From a bacterium M00.F.Ca.ET.205.01.1.1 (GTDB taxonomy: Bacteria; Pseudomonadota; Alphaproteobacteria; Rhizobiales; Rhizobiaceae), in NCBI GenBank assembly GCA_004791255.1, contig SRUQ01000008.1, positions 124,001 to 188,000 on the forward strand: a stretch of DNA of 64,000 nucleotides. Direction: 5' to 3'. The position numbers were made by a program, and so were the translations under genes. Positions 24,665 to 33,405 of this stretch are shown here, in pieces (the stretch's first letter is position 1; every line of letters starts with the position of its first letter). The notes under the pieces are model-generated. The model was not told where the DNA came from and ran no database searches. It worked only from the letters and a program-made list of their open reading frames with translations.

Positions 24665-25258
24665 TCAAGGGTGGTGGATTTCCGTTCCCAGCACCTTCAG
24701 GCATTCCCGGATGAACGCTGCGAGCGCCGTCCAACCCTTGGCCGAAACCATCGTTCCGTCGACATAGGCGTCGGTGGGGGACAGGTCGATGTATGTGCCG
24801 CCGGCGAGCGTCACCTCCGGCTCGCAAGCCGCGAGCGCCGCCACCTTCTTGCCACGGACGACGCCGTCGACCGCGATCAGGATCTGGACGCCGTGGCAGA
24901 TCGTGAAGATCGGCTTCTTGGTTTCGTGAAAATGACGCACCATCGCCTGCACGCGCTTGTCGGTGCGGATGTATTCGGGGCCGCGACCGCCGGCGCAGTA
25001 GACAGCGTCGTATTGGTTCAGCTGCTTTTCGGCATCGGAAAAGGTCTTGTTGATCAGCGCATTGTGACCGAGCTTTTCGGTATAGGTCTGATCACCCTCA
25101 AAATCGTGCAGCGATGTCCTGATCATGTCTCCGGCGTTTTTGTCGGGGCACACGACGTGAACGGTGTGCCCCACCGCTTCCATCGCCTGCTGATAGACGA
25201 AGATTTCATATTCCTCGGTGAAATCACCGGTCAGCATCAGGATCTTTTTGCTTGGCAT
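24665..25258 (-). CDS. DJ-1/PfpI family protein
   Basis: A 197-residue protein of the DJ-1/PfpI superfamily. The nucleophile elbow is TICHGVQ with Cys121-His122, and the acidic residue that tunes the Cys lies near the N-terminus (FTEEYE, 13-18). Relatives act as glyoxalase III-like deglycases, amidases or chaperones. It is monocistronic or follows the GntR gene upstream on the same strand. The start at 25258 is the only ATG at the family N-terminus (MPSKKILMLTGDF). Function not assigned beyond the family. Confidence 0.87.
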   Translation of the reverse strand: MPSKKILMLTGDFTEEYEIFVYQQAMEAVGHTVHVVCPDKNAGDMIRTSLHDFEGDQTYTEKLGHNALINKTFSDAEKQLNQYDAVYCAGGRGPEYIRTDKRVQAMVRHFHETKKPIFTICHGVQILIAVDGVVRGKKVAALAACEPEVTLAGGTYIDLSPTDAYVDGTMVSAKGWTALAAFIRECLKVLGTEIHHP

Positions 25259-25415
25259 GGCTCTTCCTCTCGGCTTGTTCCAGGGCGAGGTGCACTTCGC
25301 GCTTCACCTTCTGGGGATCGAAATCGGGTTAGAACGGAGACCAGCGGAATTCCTTGGCGTTGGCCTGGGGTTCCAGCGGCGCACCGAGCTTGATGGCGGT
25401 CCGGAAAGCGATCAT
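25223..25415 (-). pseudogene. Possible gene remnant between PfpI and the GntR regulator
   Basis: In the minus frame of the GntR gene, right after its stop, a short open frame reads MIAFRTAIKLGAPLEPQ through to KEFRWSPF, stops at 25329-25331, then continues in the same frame as PDFDPQKVKREVHLALEQAE before the next stop just inside the PfpI start. Both parts look protein-like with typical local codon use. I do not recognise the family. It may be the decayed C-terminus of a gene or a coincidence; one in-frame stop separates the halves. Confidence 0.3.
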
Positions 25416-25418
25416 CGC

Positions 25419-26117
25419 CTACTCGAACGCAGGCAGGAGCCGGTCCCGCGAATTCTCGATATGCACGCGCATGGCTTTTTCGGCGGCGTCGGGGTCGCCC
25501 GCGGAGAAGGCAGCGAGAATAGCCTCGTGCTCGTCGAGCGCCTCTTCGGTCACCCGCGAGTGATACATCAAGCGGAAGATATGGAAGTGGGTATGCTGGT
25601 GATTGAGTGTCTCGCGAATGAGCTCGTTGCGGGCGAATTCCGCAATCTTGTCGTGGAAGATCGCGTCCTGACGGGCGAAGTTCGAATAGCGCAGGCGTTC
25701 GTCTTTCCCCACCCGGCGGGCCATGACGCCAGCCGCCTCCTGCAGCACGGCAAGGCGCTCGTCGTCCAGCGTCACGGTGGCCTTGGCCGCGGCAGCAGGC
25801 TCAAGCAGAAGGCGCAGTTCGTAGAGCTCGTCAAAGCGGCGACGGGTGATTTGCGGTGCGGCCCGATAGCCGATGAGGTGGGTCTTCATCACCAGACCCT
25901 CCCCCTCCAACCGGCCAAGCGCCTCACGAATGGGGGTATGCGAGACGTTGAATTCCTTCACCAGATTGTCGACGGTGATCCGCGATCCCGGTGCAATTCT
26001 CAAAGACATCAGCTGGGCGAAGATTGCCTCGTAAACGTCGCCTGCCAGGCTGTTGGCGCGCTGGATGCGGCCAGGTGGATGGGCTTCACGGTCAACCGTC
26101 AGGTCCGAGTTCTGCAT
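25419..26117 (-). CDS. GntR family transcriptional regulator (FCD domain)
   Basis: A 232-residue FadR-type regulator. The winged helix-turn-helix lies at about 25-90 (GSRITVDNLVKEFNVSHTPIREALGRLEGEGLV) and the all-helical FCD effector domain at about 100-225 (FDELYELRLLLEPAAA; FHDKIAEFARN). FCD domains bind small carboxylates or metal ions. The start at 26117 has AAGAGG about 6 bases upstream and is preferred to an upstream in-frame start at 26150. It is divergent from the Fe-alcohol dehydrogenase gene; a palindromic ATATCC/GGATAT element lies between them, so it probably represses that operon and itself. Confidence 0.9.
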   Translation of the reverse strand: MQNSDLTVDREAHPPGRIQRANSLAGDVYEAIFAQLMSLRIAPGSRITVDNLVKEFNVSHTPIREALGRLEGEGLVMKTHLIGYRAAPQITRRRFDELYELRLLLEPAAAAKATVTLDDERLAVLQEAAGVMARRVGKDERLRYSNFARQDAIFHDKIAEFARNELIRETLNHQHTHFHIFRLMYHSRVTEEALDEHEAILAAFSAGDPDAAEKAMRVHIENSRDRLLPAFE

Positions 26118-26173
26118 TGTTTGCCTCTTGACAGAAGCACCCACTAACACGATGCTCCCGGCAATTCAATCCT

Positions 26174-26202
26174 ATATCCTATACGATTTTATAGGGGATA
26201 TT
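26174..26202. promoter_or_regulatory. Putative GntR operator (interrupted palindrome)
   Basis: ATATCCTATA (26174-26183) faces TATAGGGGATAT (about 26190-26201); arms are complementary except for two extra G in the second. The centre is CGATTT. It is AT-rich in a GC-rich context and lies in the 170-bp space between the GntR gene at 26117 and the alcohol dehydrogenase at 26288. FadR-type proteins bind such elements. Confidence 0.45.
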
Positions 26203-26287
26203 GCGTGATCCACAGCATCGGGGCCGGTCTCCGGACCGGAGCTAATTCTCCTGGCTCCCAATCCGTCGTCGTCGAAGGATGGCGTGC

Positions 26288-27517
26288 ATGACCTTGTTTG
26301 CAGCGGCGCGCCTGCCGCGCGAGATTCTGTTCGGCAAAGGCCAGCGCCATGTGCTGCCTGCCGTTGCCGCCAAACATGGGCGGCGCGCGTTCGTCTGTAC
26401 CGATGAGCGTTTCGCGGCAACATCCCAGTTCGCAGAAATCCTTGCTGGCTTGCACAAGGCGGAGATGGGCACGCTGGTCCATGACCAGACACTGCCGGAT
26501 GTGCCCCGCGACAGCGTCGCCGCCGGCATTGCAAGGGCGAAGGATTTCAGGCCGGACATGGTCATCGGAATCGGCGGCGGCAGTTGCCTCGACATGGCCA
26601 AGTGCGCAGCACTTCTGCTCAGCCATGGCGGCAAGCTCCAGGACTACTACGGCGAGTTCAAGGTGCCAGGGCCTACCCTGCCCGTCATCGCAGTACCGAC
26701 AACCGCAGGGACAGGCTCCGAGGTGACCCCGGTCGCGGTGATCTCCGACCCGGATCGGACGCTGAAAGTGGGAATCTCGAGTCCCCATCTCATTACCGCG
26801 GTGGCGCTTTGCGACCCGGATCTGACGGCGACCTGTCCACCCTCACTGACAGCGATCGCCGGCGCCGACGCGCTGACGCACGCGATCGAGGCCTTCACAG
26901 CGGCCAAACGCGGCGCTGATCCTCATTTGCCCCAGCAGCACGTCTTCATCGGCAAGAGCGCCCTGACCGACCATTTCGCGCTTCTGGCTATCAGGCTGCT
27001 GGGCCGCAGCCTCGAAAAGGCATATCGCGACGGATCGGACGAGAATGCGCGCGCCGATGTCATGATGGGAGCACTGGCCGCCGGTTGCGCCTTCGGCACG
27101 GCCGGAACGGCCGCCGCCCACGCGGTACAGTATCCTGTCGGGGCGCTTACCCATACCGCTCATGGCCTGGGGGTCGCCACCATGCTGCCCTATGTGATGA
27201 CCTATAACCTTCTCGCCGCGGCTGCCGAGATCGCCGAAGTCGGCGCGGCTCTCGGCCTTTCCCATCCTGGCAGCGGCAACACCGACGCATTGGCGCATGC
27301 CACGATCCTGGAGGTGAGCCGGCTGTTCGGTGCCATCGGCATCCCGCCGACACTGGCCGAACTCGGTCTTGCCGAAGACAGGATCGACTGGACAGCCGAG
27401 CAGGCGCTCGGCATCGACCGGTTGATCAAGAACAACCCCCGTCCCTTCGACCTCGTCGCGATGCGACGACTGGTCAGGGCTGCTTATGACGGCGACATGT
27501 CCGCCGCCAAGATGTGA
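26288..27517 (+). CDS. Iron-containing alcohol dehydrogenase
   Basis: A 409-residue group III (Fe-dependent) alcohol dehydrogenase. The NAD-binding GGGSCLDMAK is at 97-106 and TTAGTGSEVT at 138-147. The metal ligands match the family: D194 and H198 in ADALTHAIEAF, H278 in AHAVQYPVGA and H292 in THTAHGLG, the last two 14 apart as in FucO. The ATG at 26288 is preferred since AAGGA lies 8 bases upstream; an earlier ATG at 26279 overlaps that site. It is followed 19 bases later by an aldehyde dehydrogenase, so alcohol-to-acid oxidation in two steps is likely. Could act as a maleylacetate-reductase-like enzyme instead. Confidence 0.9.
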   Translation: MTLFAAARLPREILFGKGQRHVLPAVAAKHGRRAFVCTDERFAATSQFAEILAGLHKAEMGTLVHDQTLPDVPRDSVAAGIARAKDFRPDMVIGIGGGSCLDMAKCAALLLSHGGKLQDYYGEFKVPGPTLPVIAVPTTAGTGSEVTPVAVISDPDRTLKVGISSPHLITAVALCDPDLTATCPPSLTAIAGADALTHAIEAFTAAKRGADPHLPQQHVFIGKSALTDHFALLAIRLLGRSLEKAYRDGSDENARADVMMGALAAGCAFGTAGTAAAHAVQYPVGALTHTAHGLGVATMLPYVMTYNLLAAAAEIAEVGAALGLSHPGSGNTDALAHATILEVSRLFGAIGIPPTLAELGLAEDRIDWTAEQALGIDRLIKNNPRPFDLVAMRRLVRAAYDGDMSAAKM

Positions 27518-27536
27518 TCGACCAGGAGCTCATCCG

Positions 27537-29024
27537 ATGAATATCGCCTCAGGCATATCCGACGAGGATCAAGATATGTTCGATTACGCAACGGTCTCGC
27601 ACGGCCTCTACATTGGCGGACGCTGGCAACCCTCGTCGCAGGGGCGTGTGATCGAAGTCATCGATCCATCGACCGAAGCCGTGATCGCGGCGGTTCCCGA
27701 TGCCACGCTCGCCGATGCCGCCTCCGCCGTCGACGCGGCCGCGAAGGCAGCCCCCGGCTGGCGCGAGACCCCGCCACGCAGGCGTTCGGAAATCCTGCGG
27801 CGCTGCTTCGAACTGATGACCGAACGGGCGGAGATTTTGGCTGCCCTGATCTCGCTGGAGAACGGCAAGGCGCTGCGCGACGCGCGCGGTGAAGTCGCTT
27901 ACGCTGCGGAGTTTTTCCGCTGGAATGCCGAGGAGGCCGTCCGCATCAGCGGCGAGTTCGGCCTTGCGCCGTCGGGCACGAACCGGATCATTGTCGACTA
28001 CCAGCCCATCGGCATCTGCGTGCTCGTCACGCCATGGAATTTTCCGGCCGCCATGGCGACACGCAAAATCGCGCCGGCGCTCGCGGCCGGCTGCACCGTG
28101 ATCCTGAAACCCGCCAGCGAGACGCCGCTGACGGCCTATGCGCTTGCGGCGCTCTACGAGGAAGCCGGCGTGCCGCCAGGCGTCGTCAACGTTCTGACGA
28201 CTTCGGCCCCCGGACCAGTAACGGCGGCCATGCTGGCCGATCCACGGGTGCGAAAGCTGTCGTTCACCGGCTCTACCGGCGTCGGCCGCATGCTCCTGGC
28301 AGAAGCCGCAAAACACGTCATCTCATGCTCCATGGAGCTTGGCGGCAATGCACCGTTCATCGTCTTCGACGACGCCGATCTGGAAGCAGCGCTCGACGGC
28401 GCGATGGTTGCCAAGATGCGCAACGCCGGCGAAGCCTGCACGGCCGCCAACCGGCTTTACGTGCAGGCTGGCATCCATGATGCTTTTGCGGATGGGTTGA
28501 GCAAACGCATGGCTGCCCTCAATGTTGGCCCTGGCACCCTAGTGCAGGCCGAATGCGGACCGATGATCACCAGGAAGGCCGTGCAAAACATCGACCGGCT
28601 CGTCCAGGACGCGGTCGCCCGTGGCGCCAGGGTTTTGTGCGGAGGAGCGATCCCCGAAGGCAAAGGCTACTTCTACCCGCCGACGGTGCTTCGCGACGTG
28701 CCGGGTGACGCCGCGATGGTCCACGAGGAGATATTTGGTCCGGTGGCTCCGATCATGCGCTTCGACAGCGAGGCGGACGCCATCGCCAGGGCCAATGACA
28801 CCGAATACGGTCTCGCGGCCTATATTTATACGCGTGACCTGGCCAGAGGGATGCGCGTGGCATCCAAGATCGAGTCGGGCATGATCGCCCTGAACCGCGG
28901 CCTGATGTCGGACCCGGCAGCTCCTTTCGGCGGGGTCAAGCAGAGCGGGCTGGGCCGGGAAGGTGGCCAGAAGCATGGCGTTGCCGAGTTCATGGAGGCG
29001 AAGTACATCGCCGTAACCCTGTGA
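27537..29024 (+). CDS. NAD(P)-dependent aldehyde dehydrogenase (succinate-semialdehyde type)
   Basis: A 495-residue aldehyde dehydrogenase. The signature TPWNFP lies at about 166-171, the general base Glu267 in SMELGGNAPF and the catalytic Cys301 in NAGEACTAANR. The SMELGGNAPFIVFDDADL block resembles succinate-semialdehyde and related semialdehyde dehydrogenases, so the substrate may be a semialdehyde made by the neighbouring alcohol dehydrogenase. The start at 27537 has AGGAG 9 bases upstream; a frame reaching back to 27486 overlaps the previous gene and is rejected. Its stop overlaps the hydrolase GTG (GTGA). Confidence 0.93.
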   Translation: MNIASGISDEDQDMFDYATVSHGLYIGGRWQPSSQGRVIEVIDPSTEAVIAAVPDATLADAASAVDAAAKAAPGWRETPPRRRSEILRRCFELMTERAEILAALISLENGKALRDARGEVAYAAEFFRWNAEEAVRISGEFGLAPSGTNRIIVDYQPIGICVLVTPWNFPAAMATRKIAPALAAGCTVILKPASETPLTAYALAALYEEAGVPPGVVNVLTTSAPGPVTAAMLADPRVRKLSFTGSTGVGRMLLAEAAKHVISCSMELGGNAPFIVFDDADLEAALDGAMVAKMRNAGEACTAANRLYVQAGIHDAFADGLSKRMAALNVGPGTLVQAECGPMITRKAVQNIDRLVQDAVARGARVLCGGAIPEGKGYFYPPTVLRDVPGDAAMVHEEIFGPVAPIMRFDSEADAIARANDTEYGLAAYIYTRDLARGMRVASKIESGMIALNRGLMSDPAAPFGGVKQSGLGREGGQKHGVAEFMEAKYIAVTL

Positions 29025-29845
29025 GCGAACACGCCAAAGATCCGTTTCGCATTCGCGATCACGTGGTCGAGTTCGACGATATCGTCGCCGAGATCGTGCG
29101 CAGAAGCCAGGACACCAGGGCGAACGTTCCGATGGCCGCCGATGTCGCCTACGGAGATGACGCCACCGAGACGATGGATCTGTTCTTTCCCAGGGGCAAA
29201 CGAAACCGCCTGCCGGTGCACATGTTCATCCACGGCGGCTACTGGCGCATGTTCTCCAAGCGTGATTACTCGTATGTGGCCGAGACCGTCACGGACGCCG
29301 GTGCGATCGCGATCATTGTCGACTACGCGCTGATGCCGGCCGTCAGAATGGCTGGCATTGTCGACCAGGTGCGCCGCGCCAGGCGATGGGTGCGTGACCA
29401 TATCGCGGGCCATGGCGGCAATCCCGACCTGCTGACCGTAAGCGGCCATTCCGCCGGCGCGCATCTGGCAACGATGCTTTTCAACGGCGACAACCGGCCT
29501 TCCGGCATCAAGGCTGCGCTGCTGCTCGGCGGGCTTTACGACCTGAAGCCATTGCAGAATTCGTTCCTTGCCGCCGAGATCGCGATCACCGACGACGAAA
29601 CCCGCCGCTTTTCGCCGATCAACCACAGCTTCGATCCATCCGTGGTCGTCGAGATTTCTGTCGGAGCCGACGAAACGCCGCCCTTTCACAGCCAGGCCGC
29701 ACTCTTTGCGATCCATCTGGAGAAACAGGGATTGGCTGTCTCATGCACAACCCTTGCCGCGGCCAATCACATGAGCAGCGTCCGCGACCTTGGCTTGGCG
29801 GGTACCGATGCGGCGTCACTGTTGGCCCGCCTCGTGACCACCTGA
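29021..29845 (+). CDS. Alpha/beta hydrolase (kynurenine formamidase/esterase-like)
   Basis: A 274-residue alpha/beta hydrolase of the BD-FAE type. The oxyanion motif is HGGYW (71-75), and the nucleophile elbow is SGHSAGAHLA with Ser144. The catalytic His is likely in AAANHMSSV (about 248-254). These motifs match arylformamidase-like hydrolases and small-ester hydrolases. It starts with GTG inside the stop of the aldehyde dehydrogenase (4-base overlap), so the three enzymes form one coupled operon. Substrate is unknown; an ester or amide linked to the alcohol being oxidised is plausible. Confidence 0.87.
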   Translation: MSEHAKDPFRIRDHVVEFDDIVAEIVRRSQDTRANVPMAADVAYGDDATETMDLFFPRGKRNRLPVHMFIHGGYWRMFSKRDYSYVAETVTDAGAIAIIVDYALMPAVRMAGIVDQVRRARRWVRDHIAGHGGNPDLLTVSGHSAGAHLATMLFNGDNRPSGIKAALLLGGLYDLKPLQNSFLAAEIAITDDETRRFSPINHSFDPSVVVEISVGADETPPFHSQAALFAIHLEKQGLAVSCTTLAAANHMSSVRDLGLAGTDAASLLARLVTT

Positions 29846-29881
29846 GACCTGAAGGCTCTTTCTGGGTCGCCGTGAGCTAGA

Positions 29882-30583
29882 CTAGTAGCCGTAGTAGAGG
29901 CCCAGCCCGCGCTGCAGGGCCGACGCCAGATGCGCCTGCATCGCCGCCGCGGCCGCTTCCGGGTCGCGCGCCTTGCATGCCAGGATGACCTGCATGTGTT
30001 CGCGCAGGGATTGCAGCACGAGCGAGACAGTGACTTTTCTGTCCAGCCGGATCAGCCGAACGTAATTGTGCAGGCGCTTGTAGGAACTGTCGATCAATGG
30101 ATTGTTCAGGCTGGCAATGATGGAGTGATGCAGCAAGGTCTCGAGTTGCTCGAGGCCGGCTCTGGCGTGGTCGGTGAGCCCGTTGCGCTCGATGTCTTCG
30201 ATGACGGACAGATGTCGTCGTTCCAGTTCCTCTAATTCCGCCTCTTCTGCCGTTTGCGCGTAAACCCCAGTCGCCGCCCGCTCGATAATGCTGCGAAACT
30301 GATAGGTCGACCTGGTCAGTTCGAAGCCGGGCTTGACGAACTGGATGCCCGAGCGCGAATGGATGACGACAATCCCCTCCGCCTCGAGCAGCTTGAGCGC
30401 ATCGCGCAGCGGCGCAACCGGGATCTGCAGCATTTTGACCAGATCGCCTTGCGACAGAAAGGCCCCCGCGGGGATCTTCCGCTCAAACAGCGTCTCGAGA
30501 ATTCGCGTATAGGCACGATCGCCAAGGCGTTGGCCAATCGCTGATCCGGCGTCCGCTTCGAGCTTCCCTTCGCGCTCTGCCAC
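29882..30583 (-). CDS. GntR family transcriptional regulator (FCD domain)
   Basis: A 233-residue FadR-type regulator with a winged helix (about 18-85: RILETLFERKIPAGAFLSQ, then VAPLRDALKLLEAEGIV) and an FCD domain (about 95-225). Starts with GTG at 30583, 10 bases after GGGGAG. Divergent from the enolase-superfamily and ABC-transporter genes. A perfect 16-bp repeat lies just upstream of this gene and again just upstream of the enolase gene, so it probably represses both directions. It is a distinct paralogue of the regulator at 25419-26117. Confidence 0.9.
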   Translation of the reverse strand: MAEREGKLEADAGSAIGQRLGDRAYTRILETLFERKIPAGAFLSQGDLVKMLQIPVAPLRDALKLLEAEGIVVIHSRSGIQFVKPGFELTRSTYQFRSIIERAATGVYAQTAEEAELEELERRHLSVIEDIERNGLTDHARAGLEQLETLLHHSIIASLNNPLIDSSYKRLHNYVRLIRLDRKVTVSLVLQSLREHMQVILACKARDPEAAAAAMQAHLASALQRGLGLYYGY

Positions 30584-30601
30584 TGTCGTTAATCTCCCCG
30601 C

Positions 30602-30617
30602 TCTGAAATATCTAAAT
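30602..30617 (+). repeat. 16-bp direct repeat, left copy (putative operator)
   Basis: TCTGAAATATCTAAAT, identical to 30881-30896. It lies 18 bases upstream of the GntR GTG, overlapping where its promoter should be, and is probably an autoregulatory site. Confidence 0.6.
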
Positions 30618-30880
30618 GCATGTGTAGGATATCACTGGCTGCATCGTAGAGCACTGCATTACCCCTTATCAATTCGCTTGTAACCGGACATGACAACAAG
30701 AGGCCCGCAAGGGCATGCATCCGGTACTTTGGCCCCATTGCCTCGCGAGAGAAGGGGCTGGCGCCGCGCTCCAAACGCTCCGAGACCCGCGGATAAAACG
30801 GATCGACAGGCCCCTGCCCGCTGCAGCGGCGTGCCACTCGCTTTGCTTTTCGCGCCTTGCCCACTTGCCTCAGGCTCGTA

Positions 30881-30896
30881 TCTGAAATATCTAAAT
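30881..30896 (+). repeat. 16-bp direct repeat, right copy (putative operator)
   Basis: TCTGAAATATCTAAAT, identical to 30602-30617 and 27 bases before the enolase-superfamily ATG. The near-palindrome CTGACATATCAG follows at 30904. Confidence 0.6.
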
Positions 30897-30923
30897 CGTA
30901 TTCTGACATATCAGAGATCCAGT

Positions 30924-32084
30924 ATGCGCATTGCAGACTATCGCATCACCCGCTTTCAATTTGCTCGTGACCGGATCATCGGTGACAGCCAGGTCCGCAT
31001 CGAAACGGCACACGTCGCCGCGCTTGAACTCGTTGCCGAGAGCGGCCTGGTCGGGCTGGGCTTTGCCCAGAGTTTGTTTCATCCCCTGCCGGACCAGGCG
31101 GAGATCGTTCGCTTTTTCGAGGAGGAGGCCTGGCCCGGTCTTGTCGGACAATCACCTTTGGCACTGGTGCATCGGGTCCAGCGGCCCCGGGGTGGGAACA
31201 GGCGCGCCTTCGGCCTGCCTTTTGAGGAAGCTCTTCAGGTTGCGTTGTGGGATCTGAGTGCCAAGCAGGCTGGCCTGCCGTTGCACGAGCTTCTGGGAAG
31301 CCGGCGCAAGCGCGTAAGAGCCTATGCATCAGGTCTGGATTTCCACCTCGGCGACGATGAATTCCAGGCGTTCTTTGCCCATGCCGAGGCCCTCGGCTAC
31401 CGCGCGTTCAAGATCAAGGTGGGGCATCCCGATTTCGACTGGGATTTGTCCCGGCTGGAGCTTTTGAAAAGGACAGTGCGGCCCGGCTCTTCGATCATGA
31501 TCGACGCCAACGAGGCTTGGGGAGCCAAGGAAGCATCGGTAAAACTGCAGAAAATTCATGGCCTTGGCTATGATCTGCTGTGGGCCGAGGACCCTATTCT
31601 GCGCCATGATTTCGACGGCCTTCGCAACCTCAAGGCGGCAACGCCCTGGACCATGATCAATTCAGGCGAATATCTCGATGCAGCCGGCAAACGTCTGTTG
31701 ATGCAGGCTGGCGCCACCGACATGCTGAATGTCCATGGGCAAGTGACCGACGTCATGCGGATCGGCTGGCTGGCAGCCGAACTCGGCGTCCCGGTCACTC
31801 TCGGCAACACATTTCTTGAAATCGGCGTGCACATGGCGTGTGCGCTGCCGGAGGTCGAGTGGCTCGAATACTCGTTCCAGAACTTCGATCACCTGGTCGA
31901 GCAGACGATGGAAATTCGTGACGGCTGGATCCATGCGCCGGATAGACCGGGCCACGGACTGGTCTTGTCGGAGACTGCGCGAGTGAAGTGGGCGCGCCCC
32001 GAAATCCTGTCGCGCGAAGAGCTTGGTGACGCGCCAGTCAACCCGCGGGTTGATGGAAGCCCTCAAAATCGCGGCGCGCGCTGA
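30924..32084 (+). CDS. Enolase-superfamily enzyme (mandelate racemase/muconate lactonizing type)
   Basis: A 386-residue member of the enolase superfamily. The KxK catalytic pair is K163-x-K165 (FKIKVG). Metal ligands are D194 (DANEAW), E222 (AEDP) and E249 (NSGEYL). The second catalytic side has D266 and H271 (DMLNVHGQ) in the place of the MR-group Asp/His dyad. Such enzymes dehydrate or racemise sugar acids or hydroxy acids; because a sugar-type importer follows directly, a sugar-acid dehydratase is the best guess. The ATG at 30924 begins the family N-terminus (MRIADYRITRF) although its ribosome site is weak. Confidence 0.88.
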   Translation: MRIADYRITRFQFARDRIIGDSQVRIETAHVAALELVAESGLVGLGFAQSLFHPLPDQAEIVRFFEEEAWPGLVGQSPLALVHRVQRPRGGNRRAFGLPFEEALQVALWDLSAKQAGLPLHELLGSRRKRVRAYASGLDFHLGDDEFQAFFAHAEALGYRAFKIKVGHPDFDWDLSRLELLKRTVRPGSSIMIDANEAWGAKEASVKLQKIHGLGYDLLWAEDPILRHDFDGLRNLKAATPWTMINSGEYLDAAGKRLLMQAGATDMLNVHGQVTDVMRIGWLAAELGVPVTLGNTFLEIGVHMACALPEVEWLEYSFQNFDHLVEQTMEIRDGWIHAPDRPGHGLVLSETARVKWARPEILSREELGDAPVNPRVDGSPQNRGAR

Positions 32085-32121
32085 TTGAGCGAAAGCTGGT
32101 AGACAAAAAGGGAGGAATGAC

Positions 32122-33387
32122 GTGCAAAAACTGAAGATAGTGACCGCCATCGCGGCCATGATTATGGCCTCGCCCGTGCTGGCGCAGGAGATCACCGTAT
32201 GGGACGTCAACGTGGACGATGCCGCCCACGCGACATACTACGATCATGCGAAGGCAGCATTCGAGGCCGCGCACCCGGGAGCAACTCTCAATCTCCTGTC
32301 TCAGCCGGACGCCGAGTACTACACGCTGCTGGGTACGGCACTCGCTTCGAAGGCCGGTCCCGACGTCATCTGGGCCAATGGTGGCGCCCAGGCCAAGGCC
32401 CTGGTTGGCGGGCTGATCCCGCTTGACGACAAGTTGCCTGACCTGATCTCAAAGCTGGTTGGAAAGTCGGCCTTCACCGGGCCTGACGGCAAGCTGTATT
32501 TCATCCCGACGACGCTCCAGGGCCACGTCGTCTACTACAACAAGGCGCTCTACAAGGCCGCCGGCCTCGATCCGGAGAAGCCGCCGACGACGTGGGCTGA
32601 ACTGACCAAGGTCTGCGATACCTTCAAGGCGAGCGGCAAGCCCGCCTGTTTCATGATGGCCAACAAGGAAGGTTACAACGCCGAATTCTTCCTGTCGGAA
32701 GCAGCGAACCAGTCGCTGACCGCGACGCAGCAGGCCGATTGGCTGGCCGGCAAGCTTCATTGGTCGGATCCGCCGATCAAGGCCATCCTGCAGGCCTGGG
32801 TCGATACCGCCAAGAATGGCTGGTATCAGGAGGGCGGCAACTCGCAGACCATGTTCATGGACGAGTTCGCCCTGTTCGAACAAGGTATCGCGGCCAACGT
32901 GATGGGGCTGCTCTCCAACGTCGCGCACTGGAAGCAGTTCGAAAAGAACATGGGTGTCGACAAGGTCGGCGTCTATCCGATGCCCTCGCCGACGGTTGCC
33001 GGCGACCAGCACGAAGGCGCCCCCGGCGTGCCGCTCGATGGCGGCGTCGGCTACGGCGTCAACAAGGACTCCCCCAACATCGATCTCGCCGTCGACGCAG
33101 TGCGGATCCTCGCTTCGCCAGAGGTCCTGTCATACCTGGTCAACGACACCGGGTCGGTGCCCGCGAACACCGAAGTCAATACCTCCGGAATCGACAGCCC
33201 CGGCCTGAAGCAGATCATGGGCTGGCTTGCAACCAGAGCCGTTCCGACGACGCACGCAAATTCTTCGGCAGCGGAGCTCGATGAATGGCATCGCCAAAGC
33301 CAGCTTCTGTACAATGGTGAAGCCACCGTGGAGCAGGCTGCGGTTGCGCTGGACAAGGTTCAGGCTGACGCCAAACCGCAAAAATAA
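32122..33387 (+). CDS. ABC transporter extracellular sugar-type substrate-binding protein
   Basis: A 421-residue family 1 solute-binding protein with an N-terminal signal peptide (about 1-21, cleavage after VLA). Typical elements are GPDVIWANGGAQA, FTGPDGKLYFIPTTLQGHVVYYNKALYKAAGL and PPTTWAELTKVCDTFKASGKPA, split by variable loops. The GTG start at 32122 has GGGAGG 6 bases upstream. It is the first transport gene after the enolase-superfamily gene; permeases and ATPase follow. Family members bind mono- and oligosaccharides, polyols or glycerol-phosphate. Confidence 0.93.
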   Translation: MQKLKIVTAIAAMIMASPVLAQEITVWDVNVDDAAHATYYDHAKAAFEAAHPGATLNLLSQPDAEYYTLLGTALASKAGPDVIWANGGAQAKALVGGLIPLDDKLPDLISKLVGKSAFTGPDGKLYFIPTTLQGHVVYYNKALYKAAGLDPEKPPTTWAELTKVCDTFKASGKPACFMMANKEGYNAEFFLSEAANQSLTATQQADWLAGKLHWSDPPIKAILQAWVDTAKNGWYQEGGNSQTMFMDEFALFEQGIAANVMGLLSNVAHWKQFEKNMGVDKVGVYPMPSPTVAGDQHEGAPGVPLDGGVGYGVNKDSPNIDLAVDAVRILASPEVLSYLVNDTGSVPANTEVNTSGIDSPGLKQIMGWLATRAVPTTHANSSAAELDEWHRQSQLLYNGEATVEQAAVALDKVQADAKPQK

Positions 33388-33405
33388 TCTTTTCTCAGGT
33401 ACGCT

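Larger units (their letters stand above)
30584..30923. promoter_or_regulatory. 340-bp divergent control region with paired 16-bp repeats
   Basis: Space between the GntR gene and the enolase-superfamily gene. Both ends are AT-rich and carry the repeat described separately; a near-palindrome CTGACATATCAG (30904-30915) lies next to the right copy. The middle 200 bases are GC-rich with an open frame continuing from 30690 into the enolase gene; I take it as non-coding because the family N-terminus begins at 30924. Confidence 0.6.

Noticed and set aside
24396..24827. 143-codon minus frame over the end of PfpI and spacer
   Set aside because: Out-of-frame to PfpI, Arg-rich, no motifs.
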